Shown here piece after piece: positions 27,321 through 37,307 of a stretch of 64,000 nt of DNA. The stretch spans positions 1,984,001 through 2,048,000 of the forward strand of contig NZ_CP107841.1 in the NCBI RefSeq assembly GCF_036346855.1, written 5' to 3'. Position 1 is the stretch's first letter. The number at the start of each line of letters is the position of its first letter. This DNA comes from Streptomyces europaeiscabiei. Lineage in GTDB: Bacteria > Actinomycetota > Actinomycetes > Streptomycetales > Streptomycetaceae. The translations under genes and the position numbers were made by a program. Below the pieces are notes generated by a model that saw only the letters and a list, made by a program, of their open reading frames with translations, was not told the origin of the DNA and ran no database searches.

Positions 27321-28467
27321 GAGGAGTACGCGCTGTTCTCGTGGACGTAGTCGGCGGTGAGGTCGTTGGTCCAGATCGTGGCCGTCTCGGACCCGGCGGC
27401 GAGGTCGGCGACGATGTGCACCTCGCGGTAGCGCATGTCGACGTTGTCGCGGTCCTCGCCGACGCCGCCGTTCTTGCAGACCCAGACGCCGTTGATGGCG
27501 ACGTTGAGCCGGTCGGCCTCGAAGGCGGCCTGCGTGGTGCCGATGGCGGACAGCACCCGTCCCCAGTTGGGGTCCTCGCCGTGGATGGCGCACTTGAGGA
27601 GGTTGTTGCGGGCGATGGAGCGGCCCACCTCCACGGCGTCGTCCTCGGTCGCGGCGTTGACGACCTCGACCTTGATGTCCTTGCCGGCGCCCTCGGCGTC
27701 CCGGATCAGCTGCTGTCCGAGGTCGTCGCACACCTCGCGCACGGCCTGCGCGAACCCATCGTATTCCGGGGTGATTTGGGAGGCACCGGAGGCGAGCAGC
27801 AGCACGGTGTCGTTGGTGGACATGCAGCCGTCGGAGTCGACACGGTCGAAGGTGACCCTGGTCGCGGCACGCAGGGCCCTGTCCAGGGTCTCGCTGTCGA
27901 GGTCGGCGTCGGTGGTGAGGACGACGAGCATGGTGGCGAGGCCTGGGGCGAGCATTCCCGCGCCCTTGGCCATGCCGCCGACGGTCCAGCCGTCCTTGGA
28001 GACGACGGACGTCTTGTGCACGGTGTCGGTGGTCTTGATGGCGATGGCGGCCTTCTCACCGCCGTGCTCGGAGAGCTGCGCGGCGGCCGTCCCGACACCC
28101 GGGAGCAGCTTGTCCATCGGCAGCAGTACGCCGATCAGGCCGGTGGAGGCGACGGCGATCTCGCCCGCGCTGTGCCCGTCGAGGACCTCCGCGACCTTCT
28201 CGGCCGTCGCGTGGGTGTCCTGGAAGCCCTTCGGTCCCGTACAGGCGTTGGCGCCACCGGAGTTGAGGATGACGGCGGAGACCCGGCCGCCCTTCAGCAC
28301 CTGCTCGGACCAGAGAACCGGGGCGGCCTTCACACGGTTGGAGGTGAAGACGCCCGCGGCGGCGAGGCGGGGCCCGTTGTTGACCACGAGGGCCAGGTCC
28401 GGGTTGCCGTTCTCCTTGATTCCGGCGGCGATGCCCGCCGCCGTGAATCCCTTGGCTGCCGTCACGC

Positions 28468-28471
<4 letters not shown>
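27317..28471 (-). CDS. argJ: Bifunctional ornithine acetyltransferase / N-acetylglutamate synthase
   Basis: A 384-residue autoprocessing enzyme that recycles the acetyl group from N-acetylornithine to glutamate. The self-cleavage site is intact: [19 protein letters not shown], with the nucleophile Thr at residue 180, which becomes the N-terminus of the beta chain. [20 protein letters not shown] and a C-terminal [18 protein letters not shown] complete the family pattern. The GTG start overlaps the stop of the 38-codon ORF upstream (GTGA), so translation should be coupled to it. It then overlaps argB. Confidence 0.95.
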
Positions 28472-29663
<1,192 letters not shown>

Positions 29664-29741
29664 CTGTGCGGGGAGGGGGCGGCACGGCCGCATACGGGCC
29701 GGCGGGCGGCTCGGCACCGGTGACGACGGTCCAGGGAATGG

Positions 29742-31265
29742 CTAGGGCAGCAGTTCTCTCGTCAGCCTCTCCATCACGGCGGGCGGGAGCGACGGGTTGG
29801 CGGCCGCGGCTTCCGCCACCTGCGGGCCGGGGTCGGTGAGCAGGTCCGTGATGACCTCGGGCGGGAGCGCCGGGTGGCCGGCGGCGAAAGGTTTCGCCCG
29901 TTCGTCCGCCAGGCAGGCGAGAAGCGCCGCGGCCGTGGCGCGGCGGTGCCGGGCGATCTCGCGGAACGCCTTCCGCGCCGGGGGCGCGTGCCGGGACAGG
30001 TGCTCCAGCAGTGCGGGGGTGGCGTCCGGATTGGCCGCCACCCCGGCGGTGACCTGGACCCCGTGCCGATCGACCATGGCCCGCAACCGCGCTTCGGAGA
30101 GGCCGGGGTGCGGAGCCACGGACTTGGCCACTTTCGCGTCGGGGTCGTCGGCCAGCGCGTCACGCATCGCGGCCGGCAGATCACGCCGTCGCGCCAGAAG
30201 CATGCGTACGACCGCGTGCGGCGACCGCGCCAGCTCCTCGGCCTCGGCGGCCGTGGCGGAGGCGATCCGCGGCAGGAGGGTGCTGCCGATCCTGGTGGTG
30301 GCGGCCACGTGGGTGAGCACGTCGAGCGGCACACGTGGGTTGTGCGCGAGCCTGCGCCGTACGTCGGGGGACGTGTCGTCGGCCAGCGCGCGGATCAGGG
30401 TGTCGTCGATCGCGGGGTTCTCGGCGAGGTCGGCGCGGGCGCCGGGCGTGGGATCCGCGGCGAGCCGCGCGTATGCCTCCGGGGGCAGACCGGGGCGGGC
30501 GGCGAGCGCCCATCGCAGCACCGTCGACGGGTGGTCGGCGAAGCCCGCGACCGCCTGAGCCGGTGTGGCCGGGTTGTTCAGGGCCGCCCACAGCATGTCG
30601 TGCGCGGTGGATTCGTGGGAGCCGTCGCAGGAGGCGCCCGGCCGCAGATCGCAGTCGAGCCGCGGGCAGTCCGGGCGGTGCGTGAACGGCGGCTCCTCCC
30701 GGTCGCAGACCAGACAGCGGCGCGCGGGCGGCAGCCCCTCGCCGCTGACGAGCGCCGCCAGCACGTCCGGCGGCGTCGCCTCGTTGACCGCCACCGCCCG
30801 GCGGACCTCGGCGTGCGGATGCCCCGCGAGCCGGGCGGCCACGTCCGGCGCGGCCCACAGGCCGAGCTCCACGACGACCCGTACGTCCGTGTCCGCGGCG
30901 AGCGTCTCCACCACGTCCGGCGGCAGGCCGGGGCAGGCGGCCAGCTTCTCCCGGTGTTCGACGTCCGGATCCACCGCGAGGAGGCGGGCCCACTCCGGGG
31001 CGCCGGCACCCTCGTCGAGCAGCGCCAGGGCGACGCGCGGCTGTGCCGTGGGGTCGACGTCGGCAGCGGTCAGCCTGCCCTCGTACGCCAGCAGCACACC
31101 GTTCCCCTCGTCCCGCGTGGCCAGCGTGGCCGCCTGCGCCCGACCGAGGTCGGCACGGCCGGCGAGAGCGTGGTCGACGTCGGCGTCCGCCACCGCGATC
31201 AGCCGGTCGACCAGCTCGGACGGCAGGGCCGGATTGGCGGCGAGTCCGCACAGGAGATGGTTCAC
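29742..31265 (-). CDS. Leucine-rich repeat variant (LRV) protein with a central Cys cluster
   Basis: A 507-residue protein built of about 20 helical LRV-type repeats, seen as NPALPSELVDRLIAVADADV, CPGLPPDVVETLAADTDVRV, HPALPPEVITDLLTDPGPQV and similar. In the middle (residues about 184-213) is a cysteine cluster with spacing C-x2-C-x12-C-x4-C-x7-C (RRCLVCDREEPPF, HRPDCPRLDCDL). The Azotobacter LRV protein carries a 4Fe-4S cluster, so a metal site is plausible here. I start at GTG 31265, which has GCAGGA 8 nt upstream; ATG 31274 would add three residues. The role is unknown; such solenoids usually bind proteins. Confidence 0.8.
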   Translation of the reverse strand: MNHLLCGLAANPALPSELVDRLIAVADADVDHALAGRADLGRAQAATLATRDEGNGVLLAYEGRLTAADVDPTAQPRVALALLDEGAGAPEWARLLAVDPDVEHREKLAACPGLPPDVVETLAADTDVRVVVELGLWAAPDVAARLAGHPHAEVRRAVAVNEATPPDVLAALVSGEGLPPARRCLVCDREEPPFTHRPDCPRLDCDLRPGASCDGSHESTAHDMLWAALNNPATPAQAVAGFADHPSTVLRWALAARPGLPPEAYARLAADPTPGARADLAENPAIDDTLIRALADDTSPDVRRRLAHNPRVPLDVLTHVAATTRIGSTLLPRIASATAAEAEELARSPHAVVRMLLARRRDLPAAMRDALADDPDAKVAKSVAPHPGLSEARLRAMVDRHGVQVTAGVAANPDATPALLEHLSRHAPPARKAFREIARHRRATAAALLACLADERAKPFAAGHPALPPEVITDLLTDPGPQVAEAAAANPSLPPAVMERLTRELLP

Positions 31266-31485
31266 GGAGGGCATCCTGCCCCGGGGCCCTGCTGCACGGC
31301 TCATGGATTTTCGCCGGACGGCGGCCGTGGTGGGCGGGTACGGGCGTGATGGGCGGGTACGGGTGTCCGGTTCGGCTGATGCGGGCTTCGGTTCGCCGGG
31401 CGCGGGCACGGACGTCCGGTTCACCGGGCGCGGCGTCGGGCTCGTCCGGTGCCGCCGAGCGCCCGGCGGCACCCGGCGAACCGGG

Positions 31486-31890
31486 TCAGGAACGGCGGTC
31501 GTCCGACTGGGCCGCCCGCTCCGCGTTGCGCTTCTTGATGCGGGCGCCTTCCTTGCGGACCTCGGCCTGGGTGGCGCGCTCCTTCTGCAGCCACTCGGGG
31601 CTGTCCTGCCGCAGGGCCTCGATCTGCTCGGTGGTGAGGGCCTCGGTGACTCCGCCGCGCGCGAGCCCCGCGATGGAGATACCCAGCCTCTCGGCGACCA
31701 CCGGGCGGGGGTGCGGGCCGCTGCGGCGCAGTTCCGCCAGCCAGGCGGGCGGGTCCGTCTGGAGCGCGGTCAGCTCGGCGCGCGTGACGACGCCCTCCTG
31801 GAACTCGGCGGGGGTGGCCTGGAGGTACACACCCAGCTTCTTCGCCGCGGTGGCGGGCTTCATGGTCTGGGTGGTCTGGTGCGACGTCAT
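31486..31890 (-). CDS. DUF5997 family protein
   Basis: A 134-residue protein. It is recognised by the pattern TMKPATAAKKLGVYLQATPA, FQEGVVTRAELTAL, PPAWLAELRRSGPHPRPVVA and RLGISIAGLARGGVTEALTT. The ERLGISIAGLARGGV segment resembles a helix-turn-helix, so it may bind DNA. It ends in a charged Lys/Arg/Glu helix. It is transcribed divergently from a LysR effector-domain protein that lacks its own helix-turn-helix; the two may work together as a split regulator. The ATG start has AAGG about 13 nt upstream (too far to be convincing). No experimental function is known to me. Confidence 0.78.
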   Translation of the reverse strand: MTSHQTTQTMKPATAAKKLGVYLQATPAEFQEGVVTRAELTALQTDPPAWLAELRRSGPHPRPVVAERLGISIAGLARGGVTEALTTEQIEALRQDSPEWLQKERATQAEVRKEGARIKKRNAERAAQSDDRRS

Positions 31891-31944
31891 GAGGTCAAGG
31901 GTATCGACCATGCGCGCGACCGCCGACCACGACCGCCGACCGGG

Positions 31945-32155
31945 CCCGTGACCGCCCGCCGTGCCCGTGACCGTCGGCCCGTACCCGTGACCCCGCCGTA
32001 CCCGTGACCGTCGGCCCGTACCCGTGACCGCCCGCCGTGCCCGTGACCGCCGTACCCGTACCCGGGCCCGTGCCCCCGCCGTGCCCGTGACCGTCGACCC
32101 GTACCCGTGACCCCCGCCGTACCCGTACCCCCCGCCGTACCCGTGACCGCCGGCC
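31945..32155. repeat. Degenerate CCCGTGACC / CCGTACCCGTGAC repeat array
   Basis: About 200 nt made almost wholly of short interspersed units such as CCCGTGACCGTCGGCCCGTA and CCGCCGTACCCGTGACC. It fills the divergent promoter region between the DUF5997 and LysR-effector genes. No coding frame is convincing. Confidence 0.75.
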
Positions 32156-32211
32156 GGGCACCTGGCCGCCCGCGGTGCCGGACCCGTGCCCCCGCCCGTT
32201 AGCCTGGTCCC

Positions 32212-32976
32212 GTGACAGGCTCGGAAGCATCCCCTTCGTTCCGGCTCGCGTACGTCCCGGGAGTGACGCCCACCAAGTGGGTGCGGATCTGGAACGAGCG
32301 GTTGCCCGACGTCCCCCTGACCCTCCTCCAGGTCTCCTCCACCGAGGCGTTCGGTGTGCTGCGGGACGGCGGCGCCGACGCCGGTTTCGTGCGGCTGCCG
32401 GTGGACGACACCGACCTCAGCGCGATCCCCCTCTACACCGAGACGACGGTGGTCGTGGTCCCCAAGGACCACGTCGTCGCGGCGGTCGACGAGGTGACGA
32501 CCGAGGACCTGGCGGACGAGGTCGTGCTGCATCCGCTCGACGACACCCTCGGCTGGGAGCGTCCGCCGGGTGAGCCGGCGTTCGAGCGCCCCGTCACCAC
32601 GGAGGACGCGATCGAACTGGTGGCGGCCGGGATCGGGCTGCTCGTCGTCCCCCAGTCGCTCGCCCGGCTCCACCACCGCAAGGACCTCACCTACCGTCCG
32701 GTCACGGACGCCCCCGAGTCCCGCGTCGCCCTGTCCTGGCCGCAGGACGCGACCACCGACCTGGTCGAGGACTTCATCGGTATCGTCCGGGGCCGAACGG
32801 TCAACAGCTCACGCGGTCGCACCCAGGCTCCGGCGGAGAAGCAGCCCCCGAAGGCCAAGCGCCCACGCCAGCCCACGACGGGCAGGCCGACCGCCCGAAA
32901 CCCCCGAGGCGGCTCGTCCGGCGGCAGGAACGCCAAGAGCGGCGGCAAGACCGGAAAGCCCCGCCGCCGCTCGTGA
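32212..32976 (+). CDS. Orphan LysR substrate-binding-domain protein (no HTH)
   Basis: A 254-residue protein that begins directly in a LysR-type periplasmic-binding fold (FRLAYVPGVTPTKWVRIWNE, LTLLQVSSTEAFGVLRDGGA, PLYTETTVVVVPKDHVVAA, AGIGLLVVPQSLARLHH). The roughly 60-residue N-terminal helix-turn-helix of LysR regulators is absent. The last 65 residues form a basic, Lys/Arg/Pro/Gly-rich tail (QPPKAKRPRQPTTGRPTAR) that could bind nucleic acid. The GTG start lies close to the repeat array, with no strong ribosome site. The pairing with the divergent DUF5997 gene suggests effector and DNA-binding functions on separate proteins; this is inference. Confidence 0.83.
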   Translation: MTGSEASPSFRLAYVPGVTPTKWVRIWNERLPDVPLTLLQVSSTEAFGVLRDGGADAGFVRLPVDDTDLSAIPLYTETTVVVVPKDHVVAAVDEVTTEDLADEVVLHPLDDTLGWERPPGEPAFERPVTTEDAIELVAAGIGLLVVPQSLARLHHRKDLTYRPVTDAPESRVALSWPQDATTDLVEDFIGIVRGRTVNSSRGRTQAPAEKQPPKAKRPRQPTTGRPTARNPRGGSSGGRNAKSGGKTGKPRRRS

Positions 32977-33010
32977 GAAGCGCCCCCTAGAGGGGCCGAA
33001 GGCCCCACAA

Positions 33011-33040
33011 GGTACGCGGGGAACCGCGCGAGCAGCCCCC
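33011..33040. repeat. Dispersed intergenic repeat, copy 5
   Basis: GGTACGCGGGGAACCGCGCG followed by AGCAGCCCCC, between convergent genes. Confidence 0.55.
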
Positions 33041-33083
33041 ACACACCCGCACCCGGCTCATGAACCCCGGGCCACCCTCACCA

Positions 33084-35567
33084 TCACCGCTCCCTGATCC
33101 GCAAGAACGTCACGGAGTTGGCCGGAAACGTGTAGCTGAACTCCTCAGCCACCCCACTGAACGTGGACGTCACCGGCGCGACCGGCGTGGCCGTCTCCGT
33201 GTTCACCGCGTCCGGCGCCGCCGAAAGCGTGGTCACCCGGGCCTTGGAGCGCACCTTCGCACCCCCGAGGTCGATCGCCGTACGCGCCGCCGCGGCCTGT
33301 GCGTTGACGACCTTGACGATGAGGTCACCGGTCCCGGCGTCACGCGTCACGACCTGCCGGAACGGTTCCGCCGGCTTGTCGTCGGTGAAGCTGCCCCACT
33401 CCTTGCCGTCGAGGAGGAGGGTCACCTGCCGCCCGCGCACCTTGACCTCGACGTCGTACGCGCGGCCCGTCTCGATCGTGCCCGGCTTGGAGATCAGGGA
33501 CGACTTGCCGCCGTCCACGGCCTGCTCGACCGCGCTGGTGGTGTTGTTCCAGCCGCCGAGGTTCCACCAGTAGTAGTTGCCCGTGTCCTTGACACCGAAG
33601 GCGACGAGGAAGCCCTCCTTGCCGGACTTCTTGGTGGCCTTCACCTTCAGGTCGTAGTCGTGCCAGGCGGTGTCACCGGCCGAGACCATGGTGTTCTCGG
33701 CGGCCACGTCGCTCTGCACGTACTGCCCGTCCTGGATGCTCCAGCTGCCCCTGCCGGTGTGGGTCCACTTCGAGGCGTCGCCGCCGAAGTCGTCGGTGAG
33801 CAGGCTCGCGCCGTCCGCCGAGGTCACCGACACGTCGTCGTACGCCGCTGTCGTCGCCCAGGTGGAGAGGCCCACGGCGCCGGTGATCGGGCCGGAGAGG
33901 GCCGGCGTACCCGTGGCCTTCGACGGCACCACACGGTCCCCGACGTTGGTCATGAAGAGCTTCTGGGTCTCGTAGTTGGCGGAGTTCCAGGACGCCCGGT
34001 TGTTGAACCAGATCATGTCGGGGCTCCACTGCACGTAGTCCTCGTTGGCGAGGAGCGGTGCGTAGGAGGCGAGCTTCACGATGTCGGCGTTGCGTTCCAG
34101 GCCGGTCATGAACGCGGCTTCGGAGAGGGCGTTCTTGAAGGCGTTGCCCTGGGAGGCGTACTCGCCGAGGAAGACCTTCGGACCGCCGCGGTCGTAGGAG
34201 TCGTAGCGGTCGTTGTTCTGGAGGAACCACTGGGGGCTGTTGTAGTAGTGCTCGTCGACCATGTCGACGCCCGCCTCGCGGTTCAGCTTCCACGCGGTGT
34301 CGAAGGTGGTGCCCGTGTCGTCGGGGCCGGAGTTCGAGACCACCGTGATGTCGGGGTACTTCGCCTCGATGGCGGCCCGGAACTTCTGGAAGCGGGCGAA
34401 GAACTCGTTCGGCAGGTTCTCCTCGTTGCCGACGCCGAGGTGGGTGAGGTGGAAGGGCTTCGGGTGGCCCATCTCCGCCCGCTTCTTGCCCCACTCGCTG
34501 GTCACCGGCCCGTTGGCGAACTCGATGAGGTCGAGCGTGTCCTGGATGTGCCGCTGGAGCAGGGCGTCGTCGTCGGTGGCCCTGTTCTGGCCGCAGCCGG
34601 TGACGAGGGCGGGCACCACGGGCAGCGGCATCGCGCCGATGTCCTCGGAGAACTGGAAGTACTCGTAGTAGCCGAGGCCGTAACTCTGGTTGTAGCCCCA
34701 GAAGTTGGCGTTGGTGGCGCGCTCCTCGACCGGGCCTATGGTGTCCTTCCACTGGTACGAGCGCTTGCGCTCCCAGTTCGAGGCCTCGCTGTAGTCCTGC
34801 ATGGAGCCGGTGTTGACGAGGCAGCCGCCGGGGAAGCGGACGAAGCCCGGCTCCAGCGCGGCGATCTTCTCGGCGAGGTCCTCGCGCAGACCGTTCTTGT
34901 GGCCCTTGTAGGTGTCGCGCGGGAAGAGGGACACCTCGTCGACGGCTGCGGCGCCGGCAGCTCCGACGGTCAGACGGCCGTCGGAACTGGTCCGCGTCGC
35001 CTTGAAACGGACCTTGTACTTGGCCCAGCCGCCCTTGACCGCGACCTGGTGGGCCTCGGCCAGCGTTCCGTCGGCGTCCTGGAGGGTGACGGTCAGCGTC
35101 GTACGACTCTCGGCGCGTGCCCACACCGAGAAGTTGTACCTCTTGCCCTCCTCGACGCGGACCCCGGTGTTGTAACCGGCGTTGGTGACGGACGAACCGG
35201 CGCCCAGGGAAAGGTAGTTGCGGTTGCGCTCGTTGAGGCGGCCGGAGTCGTTCACGACCCGCGCGGTGCCGTCGACGGCCCAGGAGGTGAGGGGGGTGTA
35301 GGCGCGGTTGTCGGCGGTCGAGTACTCGAAGGACCGGTTCTGCACGAGTTCGGCGTACAGACCGCCGTCGGCGGCCCGGTTGATGTCCTCGAAGAAGACG
35401 CCGTACATCGTGTCGTCGATCTTCGCGCCGGAGGCGGACGGGTCGACGGTGATCGCGTAGTCGGTGACGTCCTCGGCGTGCGCGGGGGCCGGGACGGAGG
35501 CGGCCGCCACGAGGAGGGCGGTGGCGGTGAGGCCGAGTCTCCAACGGGTGCGGGTGCTGCGTGACAT
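33084..35567 (-). CDS. Secreted GH51 alpha-L-arabinofuranosidase with extra carbohydrate-binding-like domain
   Basis: An 827-residue extracellular glycosidase that removes arabinofuranosyl side chains from plant polysaccharides. A signal peptide ends near AHA-ED (residue 30). Residues about 30-130 start the GH51 fold (DTMYGVFFEDINRAADGGLY, NRSFEY), and a CBM4-like segment lies at about 130-220. The catalytic barrel follows: VRFPGGCLVNTG, the acid/base Glu in LGVGNEENLPNEF (about 381), and the nucleophile Glu in FLGEYASQGNAF (about 468). An extra beta-sandwich (about 570-695, LLTDDFGGDASKWTHTGRGS, YYWWNLGGWNNTT) sits before the C-terminal sandwich. The ATG is preceded by GCGGAG. It stands alone; an inverted repeat GTTCGA..TCGAAC (35602-35636) upstream may bind a regulator. 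Confidence 0.9.
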   Translation of the reverse strand: MSRSTRTRWRLGLTATALLVAAASVPAPAHAEDVTDYAITVDPSASGAKIDDTMYGVFFEDINRAADGGLYAELVQNRSFEYSTADNRAYTPLTSWAVDGTARVVNDSGRLNERNRNYLSLGAGSSVTNAGYNTGVRVEEGKRYNFSVWARAESRTTLTVTLQDADGTLAEAHQVAVKGGWAKYKVRFKATRTSSDGRLTVGAAGAAAVDEVSLFPRDTYKGHKNGLREDLAEKIAALEPGFVRFPGGCLVNTGSMQDYSEASNWERKRSYQWKDTIGPVEERATNANFWGYNQSYGLGYYEYFQFSEDIGAMPLPVVPALVTGCGQNRATDDDALLQRHIQDTLDLIEFANGPVTSEWGKKRAEMGHPKPFHLTHLGVGNEENLPNEFFARFQKFRAAIEAKYPDITVVSNSGPDDTGTTFDTAWKLNREAGVDMVDEHYYNSPQWFLQNNDRYDSYDRGGPKVFLGEYASQGNAFKNALSEAAFMTGLERNADIVKLASYAPLLANEDYVQWSPDMIWFNNRASWNSANYETQKLFMTNVGDRVVPSKATGTPALSGPITGAVGLSTWATTAAYDDVSVTSADGASLLTDDFGGDASKWTHTGRGSWSIQDGQYVQSDVAAENTMVSAGDTAWHDYDLKVKATKKSGKEGFLVAFGVKDTGNYYWWNLGGWNNTTSAVEQAVDGGKSSLISKPGTIETGRAYDVEVKVRGRQVTLLLDGKEWGSFTDDKPAEPFRQVVTRDAGTGDLIVKVVNAQAAAARTAIDLGGAKVRSKARVTTLSAAPDAVNTETATPVAPVTSTFSGVAEEFSYTFPANSVTFLRIRER

Positions 35568-36161
35568 GGATACTCCGCGGCTCGGGGTGGGGTCTGGAGT
35601 TGTTCGAAATATCAGACAATGATCAACACATCGAACGGCAACATAGGGAGGTGACCAGACCGGCGTCAACGGGCCACACGGCACCGAAAGTGTCGGAAGT
35701 GAAGGACGGACGGGCGATTTCCTGCCAGTTCCCGATGTACAGGCACATCGCTGCGGGAGGTGGCGGGTCCCGCGGCCCGTGCGGGACCTCGCGAGCGGGC
35801 GGAAGGGGCACTTGACGGGGACGACCGATTTCGGCCCGCCGCAGGACGGCTGCCCCCTCCACCGGGAGGTCGGAGCTTTCGTCCGGCGGGGCGTCCCGCG
35901 CCCCGCCGGACGCACTCCGCGTTTCCCGCCGGGCGCCCCGGCCCCCGCACGGCGGACGTCCGCTTCGGCGCCGACCGCCTTTCCCACGACCTGGACCTGA
36001 CCACCGGCTGCCGGCGCACGGACCACCCCTGCCCGCCGGTCTCCACCGGGCGGGTTCGAGGTGTACGACGAAGGCCGCCGACGGACGGTCTGGCGGGTCG
36101 GTGGCCCTGCGGAGAACCAGCTCCCGGTCACCGACCACACCCGTCGGAGCGCGGACCTCGC
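35568..36161. other. 594-nt gap: arabinofuranosidase promoter region and possible decayed ORF
   Basis: The part next to the GH51 gene (35568-35660) is AT-richer and contains the inverted repeat GTTCGA (35602-35607)/TCGAAC (35631-35636). The remainder is coding-like in composition. On the plus strand two short pieces in different frames, near 35945-36060 (TADVRFGADRLSHDLDLTTG) and 36054-36200 (FEVYDEGRRRTVWRVGGPAE), look protein-like, but neither has a start or a known family. This could be the remnant of a lost gene. Confidence 0.4.
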
Positions 36162-36737
36162 CTACTGCGCGGCGCCCAGCCGCAGGTTCCAGCGGCCCGC
36201 GTGACCCGCGATGGTGACCGTCGACAGGGGCGGGATGTCCATGTTCCAGTAGGACGACGGCGGGGCCTTCAGCGCGTAGACGAGGGCGGCGCGCAGCACG
36301 GACGGCTCGGCCACGGCGACGATACGGCCGCCCTCGCCCACCGGACGGGTTTCGAGCCAGCCGCCTATGCGGGAGATGAAGGCGATCAGCGACTCGCCGC
36401 CGTGCGGCGTGGAGTGCGGGTCGGCGAGCCAGGCGTCCACGGCCGAGGGCTCCCGGGCCATGGCCTCCCCGAGCGTGAAGCCGCGCCAGCGGCCCATGTC
36501 GCAGTCCCGCAGCGCGGGCTGGCCCAGCGGCGCGTAGCCGAGGGCGTCGCCGGTGGCCCGGCTGCGGGGTGTGGGTGAGCAGTAGCGCAGCTCGGCCGCG
36601 GCCAGCGGCACCAGCTCATGGGCGGCGCGCTGCACTTCGTCCCAGCCGGCCTGGTCCAGCGGCCGGTCGTCCTCGAAACGCTCCGCGAGCAGCGAGGAGC
36701 AGCGCGCGGCGGCGACGAACGTGACCCGAAATGGCAT
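36162..36737 (-). CDS. Histidine-phosphatase-fold protein with degenerate active site
   Basis: A 191-residue member of the phosphoglycerate mutase-like superfamily. The fold markers are clear: RYCSPTPRSRATGDALGY, RDCDMGRWRGFTLGEAM (the catalytic acid region) and PHGGESLIAFISRIGGWL. However, the N-terminal RHG is replaced by AAARCS, and the second catalytic His (normally in a VSHGG-like block) is replaced in VAVAEPSVLRAALVY. Both phosphate-handling His residues are therefore missing, and it is probably not an active phosphatase; it may bind or regulate a partner. It is the last of three minus-strand genes (MocR, GNAT, this one). Confidence 0.8.
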   Translation of the reverse strand: MPFRVTFVAAARCSSLLAERFEDDRPLDQAGWDEVQRAAHELVPLAAAELRYCSPTPRSRATGDALGYAPLGQPALRDCDMGRWRGFTLGEAMAREPSAVDAWLADPHSTPHGGESLIAFISRIGGWLETRPVGEGGRIVAVAEPSVLRAALVYALKAPPSSYWNMDIPPLSTVTIAGHAGRWNLRLGAAQ

Positions 36738-36842
36738 GCGGCGATGGTGGAACGGAGGACTGCGCAGGTCAAGAGGCGTTACTCAGGAGTTACCCGGGGT
36801 ATTCGCCGCTCACCCCGGGTACTCGTCGTCGCGACCGGCGCC

Positions 36843-37289
36843 TCATTCGAACACGAGCGCCATCCACTGGTCCGGCTTTGCGAGCGGCTCGAACCCGAGC
36901 TTCGCGTAGACGCCGTGCGCGTCGTGCGTGGCGAGCAGAACGCGCCGCAGCCCGTACGGCCGCAGGTGCTCGCGCACGGCCGCGACCAGGGCGGTGCCCA
37001 GCCCCTTCCCACGCGCCGACGGGTCGACGTACACATCGCAGAGCCACGCGAAGGTGGTCCGGTCGGTCACCACCCTCGCGTACGCCACCTGCTCCCCCGA
37101 ACCCGTCTCGTACACCCCGAAGTTGAGGGATCCACGGATCGCGCTCTCCTGCTTCTCGCGGGGCCGGCCGAGGGCCCAGTACGCGTCGGTGGACAGCCAG
37201 TGGTGGACCCGACCGACGTCGACGCGGTCGGGGTCGTCGGACATCTCGTAGCCCTCGGGCAGAGGGGGCAGGGTCGACTCGTCGCTCAT
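36843..37289 (-). CDS. GNAT family N-acetyltransferase
   Basis: A 148-residue GNAT. The N-terminus PLPEGYEMSDDPDRVDVGRV and HHWLSTDAYWALGRPREKQE is typical of a widespread bacterial subgroup. Motif A is VYVDPSARGKGLGTALVAAV (around residue 90), and the C-terminal THDAHGVYAKLGFEPL helps form the acceptor site. The substrate is unknown. It lies 18 nt downstream of the MocR gene on the same strand, so cotranscription is likely, and 105 nt upstream of the degenerate phosphatase gene. Confidence 0.87.
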   Translation of the reverse strand: MSDESTLPPLPEGYEMSDDPDRVDVGRVHHWLSTDAYWALGRPREKQESAIRGSLNFGVYETGSGEQVAYARVVTDRTTFAWLCDVYVDPSARGKGLGTALVAAVREHLRPYGLRRVLLATHDAHGVYAKLGFEPLAKPDQWMALVFE

Positions 37290-37307
37290 GGCTTGGACGT
37301 TCGCAGG

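Noticed and set aside
31945..32155. CRISPR-like repeats
   Set aside because: Units are short, degenerate and contiguous, with no unique spacers.
33060..35564. Long 834-codon plus-strand open frame opposite the GH51 gene
   Set aside because: It is a mirror of the GH51 coding strand, with no domain, no ribosome site and inverted codon bias. Similar long antisense frames occur opposite pheT (58707-62723) and the TPR regulator.
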